Positions 53,652-64,000 of a stretch of DNA of 64,000 nt are shown one piece after another. The position numbers and the translations under genes are program-made. The DNA is from Fragilaria crotonensis (Eukaryota; Bacillariophyta; Fragilariophyceae; Fragilariales; Fragilariaceae): positions 1-64,000 of the forward strand of contig JAKSYS010000232.1 of the NCBI GenBank assembly GCA_022925895.1, given 5' to 3'. Each line of letters begins with the position of its first letter. The first letter of the stretch is position 1. The notes under the pieces are model-generated. The model searched no databases and was not told where the DNA came from. It worked only from the letters and a program-made list of their open reading frames with translations.

Positions 53652-54527
53652 TCATGTTAAATTCTCCACTATAGCGTCGCATTCACATTGTTTGGTGACG
53701 ATTTCTCGAACTCGATGATCGAATTGCTCTCGCCCTGATTTGTCCCACAGGCTTCCAAAGGGCGGTTGGGACCAGATCGTAACGCTTTCTTCCGCATCTA
53801 ACTCTAAATGCAAGGCGCTTGCATGAAGATAGGTTCTTGGTGCAGGAGCACCATTTGAATTGCCGTCTTTGTAAACAGGATCACCCAAAAGGGGAAGGCC
53901 CACACTTTTTGCAGCGACACGTATTTGATGTGTTCTCCCAGTGAAGGGAAGAAACAGAATGAGGGTCTTCGGTTGAATCTCCGCGTCTATCAGATGATCT
54001 TCGAGCAGTGATAAACCACTAGTGAAGAACCTGGTCTTCGCATAGTTATCACTGTTTGCTTCTGATTCTCGAGTCAACAGCCAACTCTTTCTCCGACCCT
54101 GGACCATGTTTCCCTTAACCAACCCCTGTTTTTTCGTGGTCGGCTTCTTTGCCGATATGCCGCAATAGCATTTTGTGATTTCCCCTTCTCGGAACTTAGC
54201 AGAGAGAACGCCTGCAGTCGCCGGGTCTTTCGCAAAGAGCAAGATCCCTGACGTTACACGGTCCAATCGATGCACTCCGTAGATCCTACCTTGATAACCA
54301 ATTTCACCACTAGCCTGACACTTTCGAATGAGCGACATGATTCCAGATCCCTCCTCGTTGTCGTCATGGTGAGAGATCCCCTCGGGTTTACAAATTGCGA
54401 GGATGCGATCAGATTCGTACAGAACCTCAGGCGACGTTCCTTGATGCAACGATGTTTGACGCCTTGAAACACTTGCATCGACCACCAAACTCTGCACTTG
54501 AGACGCAGGTGCAAGGCAGAGAAGCAA
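53652..54527 (-). CDS. RluA-type pseudouridine synthase, 5' end uncertain
   Basis: Converts uridine to pseudouridine in RNA. Family blocks are ILAICKPEGISHH, the catalytic GVHRLDRVTSGILLFAKD (Asp in HRLD), ITKCYCGI, FTGRTHQIRVAAKSVGLPLLGDPVY and TYLHASAL. About 290 residues are visible. The open frame begins at a TTG at 54527 and has a TGA further up with no ATG between. An ATG at 54553 lies in another frame, so a 5' intron or a frameshift near 54490-54540 is likely; AAGTGCAG just before 54491 is a possible acceptor. The organelle or nuclear location is not clear. RluA proteins of this branch modify rRNA or tRNA. Confidence 0.85.
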   Translation of the reverse strand: MLLCLAPASQVQSLVVDASVSRRQTSLHQGTSPEVLYESDRILAICKPEGISHHDDNEEGSGIMSLIRKCQASGEIGYQGRIYGVHRLDRVTSGILLFAKDPATAGVLSAKFREGEITKCYCGISAKKPTTKKQGLVKGNMVQGRRKSWLLTRESEANSDNYAKTRFFTSGLSLLEDHLIDAEIQPKTLILFLPFTGRTHQIRVAAKSVGLPLLGDPVYKDGNSNGAPAPRTYLHASALHLELDAEESVTIWSQPPFGSLWDKSGREQFDHRVREIVTKQCECDAIVENLT

Positions 54528-54559
54528 GGAATGGAAGATGAGGGAAACATCAAATCAAT

Positions 54560-55205
54560 TGTTTACGTAGTCACATCTCACATCACATCACCACCATCCA
54601 ACCATCATCATTCATCATGCATCATGCTTGTCCGACATGGATTTGAATGGACCATGCATGCAAGTACTACAGTACCAAGTACCTGTACCAGTGCCACGTG
54701 GCATCAGTCACTGGGGTCACTACGCTCCTGTATACATGTAATAATTAATTACCGTATATGTTAATTCAAGATCCAAACCAGCAGAAATAGATTTAGTACT
54801 CTACATTATCGAAGACTAAATGTATTTAGCGTGATCCTATAGGGCACCACGTCACAAATCATATGTGTATATATGCTTGGTATTGAATACACGATGAGGT
54901 CCCGGTTGGTGTATGAAGCGGCCGTTGCCGGTCGACAGGGAAGGCAGCATCCAAGGTGCGACCCACATGTAAACACGAGCGAGCACACGATGGGAAAATC
55001 CTGAGCATCATCAAGGCCTCACAATATTTATCTTTTGACTGTTCGTATTCGATGTAAGTTCCGCCAATGTGATGTGCCGCCACTCAATGATGGAGATCAT
55101 CCTCCTCCTTTTCGAAGCGCATCCACCAAACAGCATCCTATGCCATTCGAACTCTAACAACTGGGTCGCTTGCGATGCAGATATATTAAACTACATCATT
55201 TTACA
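54560..55205. other. Intergenic region upstream of CDC20
   Basis: Contains CATCA low-complexity sequence (54575-54640), a short GTAC cluster (54660-54700) and no supported gene. Confidence 0.45.
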
Positions 55206-56657
55206 ATGACCAATTCTGTTACTGATTTCGAAAACCTTGGCCGGACTTTCTCCGAAACGACCGGAAGTGGAGTTCAATCACGATGGGAGCGTAAGAAGCA
55301 ACGGGTGGAAGGCGACCGAAGGCATCCGTTATCTAACAGCAACGGAAGCGACCGTTTCATTCCCAACCGATCGCACATGAACATGGATATCTCACGCCAT
55401 AACCTCAGTGAAAGCGACATGGAAGTAGATGGAACTGACAAAGAAATGGGCACATACAAGGCTGCCCTTTCATCTGCCCTCCTGGGCGAGGGCAACTGTC
55501 GTGTTTTGGCATTCGGCGATAAAGCTCCTGAACCGAAGGGCGACGTAGTCAACAACCTCAACGTCCTCTACTCGAATTCTATGGGAGCTGCTGATCGTAA
55601 AAAAAGCAGCAACTCGAAGCTCGTCCATCGCCAGATTTCATCTGCTCCAGCGCGAATTCTGGATGCGCCAGATATGCTCGATGACTACTACCTTAACCTG
55701 TTATCGTGGAGTGACACAAACGTCCTTGCAGTTGCGCTTGAGAAGACTGTTTATCTGTGGGATGCTGGCAGTGGCAACATCACCGAACTTTGCACAGTTG
55801 AGGGCGATCTCGATGCACATGTTGCCTCTGTCTCTTGGGTTCAAGAAGGCGGCGCTCACATTGCAGTAGGTACGTCCTCTGGTCGCACTCAATTATGGGA
55901 TGTCCACGCCGGCAAGATGCTTCGCTCTATGGACGGACATTCCGACCGAGTCAGCTCTCTGAGCTGGAATGAGTACATTCTTAGCAGCGGTGGACGCGAT
56001 TCTGTTATCGTAAACCATGACGTCCGCATAGCCAGGCACAATACCGCAACACTCAGCGCTCATACACAAGAAGTTTGCCAGCTGGCCTGGAGCAGGGACG
56101 GCAAGACCCTTGCCAGCGGAGGCAACGACAATAAGCTTTGCCTCTGGGATGTGACAACGTCATCTGGAGCTTCTCCTCGTTTCGAGCTAATGGACCATCA
56201 AGCTGCAGTCAAGGCATTGGCCTGGTCACCCCATGAGCGAAATTTGCTTGCCTCAGGTGGCGGTACAGCTGATCGCGCAATCAAGTTCTGGAATACCCAG
56301 ACCGGTTCCCTTTTGAACTCAATCGATACTGGATCACAAGTATGCGCTCTTCAATGGAACCCATTTGAGAAGGAGATTTTATCGTCGCATGGATTTGCCC
56401 GCAATCATCTTTGCTTATGGAAATATCCTTCGATGGCCAAAGTAAAGGAGCTTGAGGGGCATTCTTCCCGTGTCCTGCATATGGCGCTGAGTCCTGATGG
56501 AGGAACTGTCGTTTCTGCCGCTGCCGATGAGACGCTTCGCTTCTGGGAAGTGTTTGCTCCACCTGGAAAGGGCAAAGGTTCCCAACATCGATCCGTTAAA
56601 ACGTCGTCAGAGTTGCCGTTCAGCGCCGACTTTCTTCGCCCGATGCAAATTCGCTAG
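55206..56657 (+). CDS. CDC20: CDC20-type activator of the anaphase-promoting complex
   Basis: A WD40 protein that recruits substrates to the APC/C ubiquitin ligase. The ATG at 55206 gives 483 aa; a more upstream in-frame ATG (55170) would add 12 residues. The C-box DRFIPNR is at 49-55. The family join ARILDAPDMLDDYYLNLLSWS leads into seven WD repeats, with LWDAGSG, LWDVHAGKML, LWDVTTSSG and FWNTQTG among the repeat ends. NVLAVALEKTVYLWD and RIARHNTATLSAHTQEVCQL follow CDC20/CDH1 order. The last residues are Ile-Arg, the IR tail that binds APC3. The shorter N-terminus and RILDAP favour CDC20 over CDH1. Single exon. Confidence 0.92.
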   Translation: MTNSVTDFENLGRTFSETTGSGVQSRWERKKQRVEGDRRHPLSNSNGSDRFIPNRSHMNMDISRHNLSESDMEVDGTDKEMGTYKAALSSALLGEGNCRVLAFGDKAPEPKGDVVNNLNVLYSNSMGAADRKKSSNSKLVHRQISSAPARILDAPDMLDDYYLNLLSWSDTNVLAVALEKTVYLWDAGSGNITELCTVEGDLDAHVASVSWVQEGGAHIAVGTSSGRTQLWDVHAGKMLRSMDGHSDRVSSLSWNEYILSSGGRDSVIVNHDVRIARHNTATLSAHTQEVCQLAWSRDGKTLASGGNDNKLCLWDVTTSSGASPRFELMDHQAAVKALAWSPHERNLLASGGGTADRAIKFWNTQTGSLLNSIDTGSQVCALQWNPFEKEILSSHGFARNHLCLWKYPSMAKVKELEGHSSRVLHMALSPDGGTVVSAAADETLRFWEVFAPPGKGKGSQHRSVKTSSELPFSADFLRPMQIR

Positions 56658-57058
56658 CTAAGGAATCGTGTCATGCGCCGTCGACAATCAATGCCAGGGA
56701 ACCAGCCACGTGAGCGACTTGTCTTTCTTGTTTATATCCTCGTTTTCTTTCGTTTTGCTTTTTTCGCTTGTCATCGCCCTCATGTGTTTTCATTCTAACC
56801 TTGGAGAGGAGTCTCAACTCCAATCCAAAAAATCAGGTCAGTGATTCGTAGCAATGTCGACGATTATCTGCTGTTTCTTTTACTCACGAGTTCTCCTTTC
56901 CCAATACGATGTCGGACGCGTGAGAGACTTCTCTATTGGAATGCTGTCGTCATAAATACGATTGTACGGGTAGGGGTGCGGAGGGGGAACTCGCGAGGAT
57001 GTTGTACGGAAGAATTGGGTCTTCATAAATCTGATGTAGTTCTTGAAGCGCAGTGCCG
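56658..57058. other. Convergent 3' spacer
   Basis: The 3' flanks of CDC20 and of the PhyH-domain gene. It is T-rich downstream of CDC20 (56720-56800). No gene. Confidence 0.5.
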
Positions 57059-58618
57059 TCAACTTGTGGGAAAGATGGCTTCGTTGTTGTTCCAGTTCTT
57101 AGGATCATGAAACCATGCCTGGGTCATATTCGTATAAAGTAAAGGGCGCTCAACATCCTTGGATGTATTGGCTAGCCCAAAATGTAGTACCCGGCAATCG
57201 AACAACAGTAAATCACCGACATCAAGAGATGGTCGAACAAGATTCTGCAAAACGCGTGGCTCCGTGGTGACACTCCAGTTATCCTTCAGCGAAGCCGTGA
57301 ATGAAAGCTTGTGGGATGCATGCACAAAGGCAGTCCCGCCCACTGGACTTGCTCCAGTAGACATTCCATAACTATCTTTGCCGTAGACGATCTCGGCTCC
57401 TAAACAGAATGCGTTTATATAGTGAGCCGGAAGGCAGTCGTACGTTTCAAACAAATGTGGCGTATCCGCATGTATGGCCTGATCAGCTGAACCTGGCAGC
57501 GAGATAATGCCACCCATCGGACCAATGCGCAGTGGTTGCGGTGATCCGTCGGGGCCGTTGCCATCAAAGTTAAATCGTCCAAAGTTTCCCGGCGCCAATG
57601 TCGCGTCAGTGGGGTTGAGAGTTTGTTGCACAATGTGCAACACAGTCGGGTGAAACCGAAGGCAGGATTGGTCCGATTTGTAAGAAAATGCATGGTGTAC
57701 AATCGCTGGAGCCTGAGTGTCTGGTAAACCAAAACCCTCGCCGTCCCTCATCTTTCGTATCCTTGGTCCATCCCTCAAATCCATGCGTAAATCCTCTCGC
57801 ATTGATAATTCACGATAGGATTGTGGCTCTCGATGACTGTCGTGTGGATGATACAAGTCAATTTGATCTCGAGTCAATAGTATCTGAGATGCGTCTCTCA
57901 AATCTTGCAGAACGGCTGCGCCCCAAGCGCGGCATTTGGTGTGATCCAAAACATTCTTCACAATACAGTATCCGTAATTCCGAAGGGCATTCACAGCCTG
58001 AGACATCGCATGCGTGGTTAAGGGAGTGTTGTGGATGGTTTCGTAGGCTGAAGGCACAATAGTGGCCTGTTGCAAGAGCCCTAGTTCGTTGCGACTCTGA
58101 CCTTTTGGTTTCCAAGGACAGGAAAGGGCGTTGGCAGGACAACGCCATCGAATAACTACCCACAACTTCACACCATCGTCCTCTTCTACCAAATTAGCAT
58201 CACTGCAAGGAACGTTCCATACTGCTGGGTGAAAGTGTTCGATGGACGGTGCCTGATCCGCAGAAGTCATCAACATGACGCACCCTCCCGGTACCACGCG
58301 TTGCTGTAGGGAATAATCACCATTGGTGATAATGGCAGCATCACAGGGGCTTCCGCTTCCACCCGGACTCAAGATTTGAACGCCTCGTTGACAAAGTGCA
58401 TCCTTCCAACTACTCGTATTGCCAGATGTGTCGTTGCACGGCGCGCCAATGGCGACGATTCGCTTTGCCAGTCCAATTTGAGGATTGTGCTTCAAAAAGT
58501 GTTGGGTCAAGTACGTGATTCCAGCCTGGACAAGTTTCGATTGGTTTTGTTGTTGTCTTTCGTCGTCCTCCTCCTCTTCGCTTGTATCGTCACCGAATGC
58601 ATCCCATGGATCAGTCAT
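57059..58618 (-). CDS. Phytanoyl-CoA dioxygenase (PhyH) domain protein with an extra N-terminal domain
   Basis: 519 aa from the ATG at 58618, which starts MTDPWDAFGDDTSEEEEDDE; the frame is open for 152 codons further but without coding character. The C-terminal half (about 205-510) is a PhyH-type 2OG-Fe(II) dioxygenase: NYGYCIVKNVL, AIHADTPHLF (His383-x-Asp385), GDLLLFDCRVLHFGLANTS (His479) and Arg491. All iron ligands are present. Residues about 45-160 form a separate unit with AKRIVAIGAPCND, DAAIITNGDYSLQQRVVPGG and VKLWVVIRWRCP, which looks Rossmann-like but matches nothing I know. Substrate unknown. It converges on CDC20. Confidence 0.8.
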   Translation of the reverse strand: MTDPWDAFGDDTSEEEEDDERQQQNQSKLVQAGITYLTQHFLKHNPQIGLAKRIVAIGAPCNDTSGNTSSWKDALCQRGVQILSPGGSGSPCDAAIITNGDYSLQQRVVPGGCVMLMTSADQAPSIEHFHPAVWNVPCSDANLVEEDDGVKLWVVIRWRCPANALSCPWKPKGQSRNELGLLQQATIVPSAYETIHNTPLTTHAMSQAVNALRNYGYCIVKNVLDHTKCRAWGAAVLQDLRDASQILLTRDQIDLYHPHDSHREPQSYRELSMREDLRMDLRDGPRIRKMRDGEGFGLPDTQAPAIVHHAFSYKSDQSCLRFHPTVLHIVQQTLNPTDATLAPGNFGRFNFDGNGPDGSPQPLRIGPMGGIISLPGSADQAIHADTPHLFETYDCLPAHYINAFCLGAEIVYGKDSYGMSTGASPVGGTAFVHASHKLSFTASLKDNWSVTTEPRVLQNLVRPSLDVGDLLLFDCRVLHFGLANTSKDVERPLLYTNMTQAWFHDPKNWNNNEAIFPTS

Positions 58619-59115
58619 TCTTCTCTTTCCATGGTGAAGGACGATGGTGAGGTTGCTTGCGTGTTGTGAGTTGTGAGTGGGACAAAACGAACACGATTCC
58701 AGATACCGTACAGTGCACGCCAGTAGAGGAAAACAGTAACCAATGAATAACGGGATACTCCGTACATTGCTACTGTACCTGTTACCAGTACGACAGTAGG
58801 TTCTCGATTCTCGACTCGAGACTCGAGTCTCGAGACATGGTGCGTACACGTCCAGTCCGTTGAACAGTGCCGCTTTTGTCCCAGTATGATTCGTGTGTGT
58901 GCTTCCCCCTTCGAGGGTTGCACTTTGCGTAGGCGTGCAAGAGTCAAAGTACGAGTCACTTCCAACTTTCAACTGTTCCACACGCCGTGTGCATACCTGT
59001 ATCCCATTGCGTGTGACTTGTCTGTCCATTACAATCAGGGGCCCTCCACTGATCGATATAATCCTCAATTGCAAGACAAAGAACTAGAGAACTAGTAGTA
59101 AAGTATCAAGGAAGC
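58619..59115. promoter_or_regulatory. Divergent spacer between the PhyH gene and VPS2
   Basis: 497 bp holding both promoters. A CTCGAGACTCGAGTCTCGAG run at about 58813-58835 and GTAC sequence at 58740-58800 are visible. The CTCGAG run is a short perfect-looking palindrome array. Confidence 0.4.
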
Positions 59116-60050
59116 ATGGGTCAAATCTTTGGAAAGGAAAAGCCGCTCAAGGAGGTGATGCGTGAAAACAAGCGCATGATCACGCGAGCGGTACGAGAAT
59201 TAGACCGCGAGAAGCTGGCGCTCGAACGTGAAGAGAAGCGCCTTACGATTGAGATTAAAAAGGCAGCCAAGGAGGGGCAAATGTCCAGTGTCAAAATCAT
59301 GGCAAAGGTATGTATACTCTATGAAGCCAGTGCGGCGAACTTTCTTCCTAGAGGTCATTGCACGACATGTTCCGTTCTTAATCGTGCAAGAACTCACATT
59401 TGCGCTGCTCTCTATTGGAATATTTTGCACCGTCTCTGTTTAGGATTTGGTTCGGACTCGACAGTACATTACCAAGTTTATTGAAATGCGAAGTCATTTA
59501 CAAGGTTGCGCTCTTAAGCTCCAAACTGTCAAATCGCATCAAGCGATGGCAGAAGCCATGAAGAATACTGCCACGGCGATGGTACGTTACTTTTGTTCTT
59601 GTCGAAACAACAAACGCACAAATGTTTTATATCGATGATGGGTTAGTAGCGTAGATATGCTTTTGCCTAACTAACACGTTGATGCTTTGGTGGGGCGGTG
59701 TACTACAGGCCAAAATGAATAAGGCTGTTGATGTACCTGCCATTAACAAAATGATGGCCGACTTTGAGCGTGAGAATGCCAAGACCGAAATGATGCAAGA
59801 AATAATGGGTGATGCCATCGACGACGCTTTGGGAGATGCCGATGACGAGGAAGAACAGGATCGCATTGTATCGCAAGTCTTGGACGAAATCGGCATCTCC
59901 TTTGGAAATGAAATTCCAGATGCCCCAATGTTGGGAACACCAGGGAAGATGGAATCGGCACCGCCAGGAAAGACTGCGACTGCCGTTGGTGGAGGAGACG
60001 ATCCAGCTCTGTCGGATTTGGAAGCAAGATTGAACAATCTCAAGAGATGA
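59116..60050 (+). CDS. VPS2: ESCRT-III subunit VPS2/CHMP2
   Basis: ESCRT-III polymerises on membranes to cut them during multivesicular body formation and cytokinesis. Three exons, 59116-59307, 59444-59581 and 59709-60050, with GT-AG introns of 136 and 127 nt that both fall between codons, give 223 aa. MGQIFGKEKPLKEVMRENKR is the classic CHMP2 start, followed by a basic helix (EREEKRLTIEIKKAAKEGQM) and ARTRQ-like DLVRTRQYITKF. The second half is acidic (MGDAIDDALGDADDEEEQDR), and the end DLEARLNNLKR is a MIM1 motif that binds the MIT domain of VPS4. The codon flow and splice sites agree in all three joins. Confidence 0.95.
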
Positions 60051-60064
60051 AGTGATTATCTTTG

Positions 60065-60823
60065 CTAGGTGTTTTCCTCGACGTTGCGTGTCATGTAAAA
60101 TAACATTTCGTCCTTCATCTCGCCAGTTCGACCGGCTCGTACGATCCTAGTATTCTCGTCGACGTAAGTGGTTCGCCAGACTCGCTTGGTGTTTTTGAAC
60201 TTTTGAGACAAGACGGGGAAGCCGAAGACCTTGATCGTGAGTGATTCAAACGTAACCACCCAACTCGTCGCACCATAGTCTTCATTGTGATCAGGTGTCC
60301 AATCAGATGTTTCCGAGACCCTACCGACAGTGGTCCCTTGCTTTGAATTGTCGGAATCATCCTGGATAATTACTCCATCCCATTCCTTCCATGTAGCTTC
60401 CAATGTCGCAGTCAACCAATCATTCGGCGGAACTTTTAGAATATTGGCATAGCGCCCGGACTCCAAATCGACTGCTTGATACGCAACACCAGCAAATGGC
60501 CCCAACTGACCGTTGGAAGGCGCCGATGCGTCAGTGTATTCAACCAACCAACTACCTTGCACAAAGGGACTTCGTGCAGGTGCTGTAAGTTTACACAAGG
60601 ACTCTATCTCGCGAAAGTATGAATCCAATTCTTCTCGTTTCTGTGACGACACCTTCCTACCTCTGTCAGTTGAAGCAACTTTAGCGGCAACCTCGGATTG
60701 ATCGATTATGGTTTGAAATAATCTTATTGATCGATGTTGATACGATGCCGATGGGAGTGGGGACCATGCCTGGATCGAAACACCGATCAGGCATAACAAG
60801 AGGATTAGAGATTTGTCCACCAT
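60065..60823 (-). CDS. Plastid fibrillin/PAP-like protein
   Basis: Plastid lipid-associated (PAP/fibrillin) proteins bind lipids at thylakoids and plastoglobules. From the ATG at 60823 the product is 252 aa; the frame has further ATGs 90 bases upstream, but this one starts a clean signal peptide (KSLILLLCLIGVSIQA). The segment ends A-W-S-P-L, which fits the diatom bipartite signal where an aromatic residue follows the cleavage site. Family blocks are LCKLTAPARSPFVQGSWLVEYTD, GQLGPFAGVAYQAVD, RYANILKVPPNDWLTATLEATW, and the closing RVWRTTYVDENTRIVRAGRTG. The tail-to-tail gap to VPS2 is only 14 bp. Confidence 0.78.
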   Translation of the reverse strand: MVDKSLILLLCLIGVSIQAWSPLPSASYQHRSIRLFQTIIDQSEVAAKVASTDRGRKVSSQKREELDSYFREIESLCKLTAPARSPFVQGSWLVEYTDASAPSNGQLGPFAGVAYQAVDLESGRYANILKVPPNDWLTATLEATWKEWDGVIIQDDSDNSKQGTTVGRVSETSDWTPDHNEDYGATSWVVTFESLTIKVFGFPVLSQKFKNTKRVWRTTYVDENTRIVRAGRTGEMKDEMLFYMTRNVEENT

Positions 60824-61104
60824 GGCTGGAGTGGAACCGTGCTGGGCAACTGGGAAAGGCGAAGGTGATAATGTGATTGTTTTGAAGCTTGAAGCAAGCA
60901 TCAAGCGATCCATTCTGTGACGTCAAGTATTCCGACATATTTGCGCCAATCAGATTCCCTTGAAACGTCATCCCTTTCGAGGCTAGCAAGAACATGCAAA
61001 ATGCAAAATGCAAGATTAGACCTGCTGGGAGTCAACATCATAACAAAACAGATACTTAAATCCGAAAAAGGCTTTCGGTCAACTTTCAACTCTATTGATT
61101 TGAC

Positions 61105-62991
61105 TTAAAATTCAGCATTTCCTGGATATCGGGGAAAGGCGATCGCCTCACGAATGTTTTCAATGCCCGTTACGTACTGGACCAATCGTTCAAATCCAAG
61201 ACCGTAACCGGCGTGGGGAACCGATCCAAATCGACGTAGATCCAAGTACCACCAATAATCCTCAGGGTTGAGGTCAAGTTCCTTCAATTTTTGCTCCAAA
61301 ACATCCAATCTTTCCTCCTGCATTACGAGCGAAAATGTGCGAAGTGAGATACACATGTGAGAACAAAGACAACGTTCCCGACTTTCATTATCAATAGCAA
61401 CCTCGATCGAACTTACTCGTTGACTTCCTCCAATCAGCTCTCCGACACCTGGAACAAGCAAATCCATGGCATTTACCGTTTCACCACCATCTTCATCGTT
61501 GTCGCGCATGTAAAATGCCTTTATTGATTTGGGATAATTGTACAAGAAAACACAACTGTTAAACTTGGTCTCGGCCAACCACCGCTCATGTTCCGTCGCC
61601 AAATCGGTACCGAACTCAACCACCGGGAATTGCCATTTGGACGGATCCTTGGCAATCTCCTCTTGCAAGAAGACAATGGCATCACGGTAGGAGCACCGCG
61701 CAAATGGTTGTTGCACTAGAGTGTCCAAGCGCTTGCTTGGGGAGTCATCATAAAATTGTTGAAAAAAGGTCAAATCCTCGTCACATTGGTCCAAAACATG
61801 CTTTACAACATATTTGAGCATGCCTTCGGCATTGTTCATGGCGGCCGTAAGGTCGGCGAATGCCATTTCTGGCTCCAGCATGTTGAACTCCGCCAAATGG
61901 CGCGTTGTTTGTGAGTTTTCCGCACGAAAGGTGGGACCGAACGTGTACACATCGCCGAGGGCACATGCGTGCGTTTCTGCCGCTAGTTGACCACTGACAG
62001 TGAGGTAGGCCGGCTTGCCAAAGAAATCTTGAGTGTAGTCTGCTCCCGGTAAAACATTTCCGTCCTCGTCCTTGTTCTTGGCAATGGTTTCGAGTTGATC
62101 CAAATCCAAGGTCGTGACTCGGAACATTTCGCCCGCGCCTTCACAGTCGCTGGCAGTAATCAAGGGTGTCTGAACGTAGACGAATCCTGAAGATTGGAAG
62201 AAAGCATGAATGGCGCCTGCAAGGGCCGATCTGACGCGTGCAACAGCGGCAACAGTGTTGGTTCTAGGTCGGAGGTGTGCCAGGGTGCGCAAGTATTCCA
62301 AGGAATGTCTCTTCTTGGCGAGAGGATAGGTATCGGCAGGACAAGCACCAACAACTCGGAGGGAAGTGGCTGCCAATTCCACAGACTGCTTGCCACCCTG
62401 CGACGCTACGAGAGGACCGGTCACTTGAACGGAACAACCGGTTGTAATCTTGCTAATTTCTGTTCAAAGGTACGTGCGGGGGCGCGGGTCAGAAGTTAGT
62501 GCGCAGAAGGTTTGTATACAAGGCCGCAGCACGTCGTACTGCAGAACATGTACTAGTAGTCATCATCTCAACATAACATATAACACAAAGTCAGCCGTAC
62601 CTTCTCTCGTCAACTCATCAATGTCATCGAACGAGAGGACGCATTGAATACCTCCAAGATTAGATCCATCATTAACTTCGACAAATGCCAAGGTCTTTTG
62701 TTTTCGAACGGTCCTGACCCATCCCTTGACCATGACGGGTCCATCAGATGGTTCGTTTGCGTCACATGTCTTGATGCGAGGAAGAATGGTGGGTTGTGCG
62801 GTTATGGATGGCGTTGTTGATGACGAGGATGTGGAGAAGAGCGCGAATTTCCTGTTGATGGATGTAGATCTTGTTCGATCAGAGATTCGATTAGATGACA
62901 ACGGGAATGGTACCAAGGCTGCGGCGGAACGAATCCCTCCGGAACGCCGAATGGAGGTCAAGAGACCAGTCATGGCGAAGTAATGGACCAT
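61105..62991 (-). CDS. Asparaginyl-tRNA synthetase, organelle type
   Basis: A class IIb synthetase that charges tRNA-Asn. Coding exons are 62601-62991, 61417-62459 and 61105-61317, with introns of 141 nt (62460-62600) and 99 nt (61318-61416), giving 548 aa. The N-terminus is rich in Ser, Arg and Ala ([20 protein letters not shown]), fitting a mitochondrial or plastid presequence; 62973 is an alternative start. The anticodon-binding OB fold has [25 protein letters not shown]. Motif 2 is [21 protein letters not shown], motif 3 [19 protein letters not shown]. Bacterial-type spacing supports an organellar enzyme. The second intron has no stop and is a multiple of three. Confidence 0.93.
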
Positions 62992-63703
62992 GATGTACAG
63001 GCTGGATAGGAGGTTGATGTGAACCATATGTTCTTCGTTTGTAGTTCGTCGTTTGTACACCCTGTTCCTTGTTGGATTTCAACCGGTACTTGTGTTGCGT
63101 TGATAAGTTTCGACGATTCAGAGTTAAAGTCAAAACTAAAGTGGAACAAACGATCAGCTATTCGCGATGAACGATCTGCACATTCAATTGCACGATCAGA
63201 CAATCGGCAGTGCGATGAGTGATGCGTGATGTGGATGTGTGATGCGGAAACTGTTCGGAACATTCAGCAACATTTTCGAATGACGACAGCAACGACGTAC
63301 GATGTACAAACCACGATCTTGTCTACGGTATGATCGTGTCTGTCCTCTAGAATACGACTAGTATTGTACTCCGAGTACTACATATTTACATATGTCATAC
63401 CATTTCTCGTACTGGGGTCCTGGTATTCAGTACTCAGAGTACCGGTACAAGATACGGAGGTAGAACACAGTACTAGAGTACCAGGTACTTCGTACAACTC
63501 GGAGAGTGCACGGAGTGAAGTAGATTCGACAGCGAACGACGAGCAAGACGGTCATAGCCGTGTGTCTGCCGTCTGCCATCAGCCAGTCCTCTTCGTGCCA
63601 CACATTCTAGTCCTCGCGCCTTGCCCCTTGCCCCTCTCTCAGCGTTTACGAATAACCAACAACATCAAACCTCATCAACAGCAGCAATTTTTGACTGGAA
63701 AAC
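62992..63703. promoter_or_regulatory. Divergent spacer between AsnRS and the right-edge gene
   Basis: About 710 bp. A GTAC cluster at 63360-63490 includes TACTCCGAGTA at 63367. A pyrimidine-rich stretch (63620-63645) precedes the right-edge ATG. Confidence 0.45.
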
Positions 63704-64000
63704 ATGGCAGGACCAAAGGTGAGTCCAAGTGACAGCCCGCATGTCCAGACTTGGAGCACAGCATGCGTTGTTGGATAGATTTTGTGTGTTACACTAGGAT
63801 GCTATGCTAAAGCTTATGAGCATTGTTCAGCGTCAAGAATCAAGAACCGTGGATATATGCGACATCGCATGCAAGATTCGACCCTCGTCAAGCTGTTACT
63901 GGTTCCTCCAATGCGATCCCTAGGATTAATGCACTCAAGATGTCACTTCTTGACGCCCTCCCCACCCTCTCACACCATTTTCCTCTTGCTAGTTTGACGT
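63704..64000 (+). CDS. Start of a gene with a 15-nt first coding exon (MAGPK), cut by the window edge
   Basis: ATGGCAGGACCAAAG at 63704-63718 is followed directly by GTGAGTCC, a good splice donor. The upstream sequence is C/T-rich like a 5' leader. The pattern of a tiny first exon encoding MAGPK and then an intron recalls ribosomal-protein genes, and a 14-nt first exon occurs in Rab1 in this window. No further exon can be identified before base 64000, so the product is unknown. Confidence 0.45.

Overview
The window is nuclear DNA from a eukaryotic microalga, most probably a pennate diatom. The host genes are typical eukaryotic housekeeping genes with few, short (about 80-140 nt) GT-AG introns. 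One protein carries a diatom/ochrophyte-style plastid presequence (hydrophobic signal, then an A-W cleavage context). The mobile elements (pogo/Tigger, Tc1-like, LINE, and a large unnamed DDE-like element) fit a diatom too. The taxon is an inference; no rRNA or marker gene is present to settle it.

Layout. 1-10.4 kb: a Tc1-like transposase cut by the left edge, a dihydroorotate dehydrogenase gene broken by one frameshift, a decayed pogo-type transposase gene and a retroelement gag-like scrap. 10.4-19.8 kb: host genes for a CIA30-domain protein, Rab1 (with a 14-nt first coding exon), the NEDD8 E1 regulatory subunit and complex I NDUFS4. 19.8-37.2 kb: a mobile-element block. It holds decayed coding scraps, a perfect 160-bp tandem duplication, a 5'-truncated LINE, a 6.4-kb DNA transposon with 17-bp terminal inverted repeats and a TCA duplication, and, only 61 bp further on, a complete 3.1-kb pogo/Tigger element with perfect 25-bp inverted repeats and two genes. 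38-64 kb: host genes for a Ric-8-like G-alpha chaperone/GEF, a fucosyltransferase-like Golgi enzyme, two biuret-hydrolase/RutB-like amidohydrolases around a secreted protein, RRP6, PCNA, a 2OG-oxygenase-like secreted protein, a RluA-type pseudouridine synthase, CDC20, a PhyH-domain protein, VPS2/CHMP2, a plastid fibrillin-like protein and an organelle-type asparaginyl-tRNA synthetase. A further gene starts at the right edge.

Between the host genes the spacers are full of GTAC-rich, near-palindromic sequence; an 11-base motif, TACTCCGAGTA, occurs seven times. A 1.1-kb satellite of fifteen 73-bp units at 41.7-42.8 kb carries a hairpin in each unit. One unit has matching changes on both arms, part of the array has a 146-bp dimer order, and much of the variation falls at CpG sites.

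The host genes mostly act alone rather than in operons. Functional themes are cell cycle and DNA replication (PCNA, CDC20, NAE1), membrane traffic (Rab1, VPS2), RNA processing (RRP6, RluA), respiration (NDUFS4, CIA30), pyrimidine synthesis (DHODH) and possibly urea-related nitrogen scavenging (the amidohydrolase pair). The least described parts are the 6.4-kb transposon, the accessory gene in the Tigger element and the hairpin satellite.
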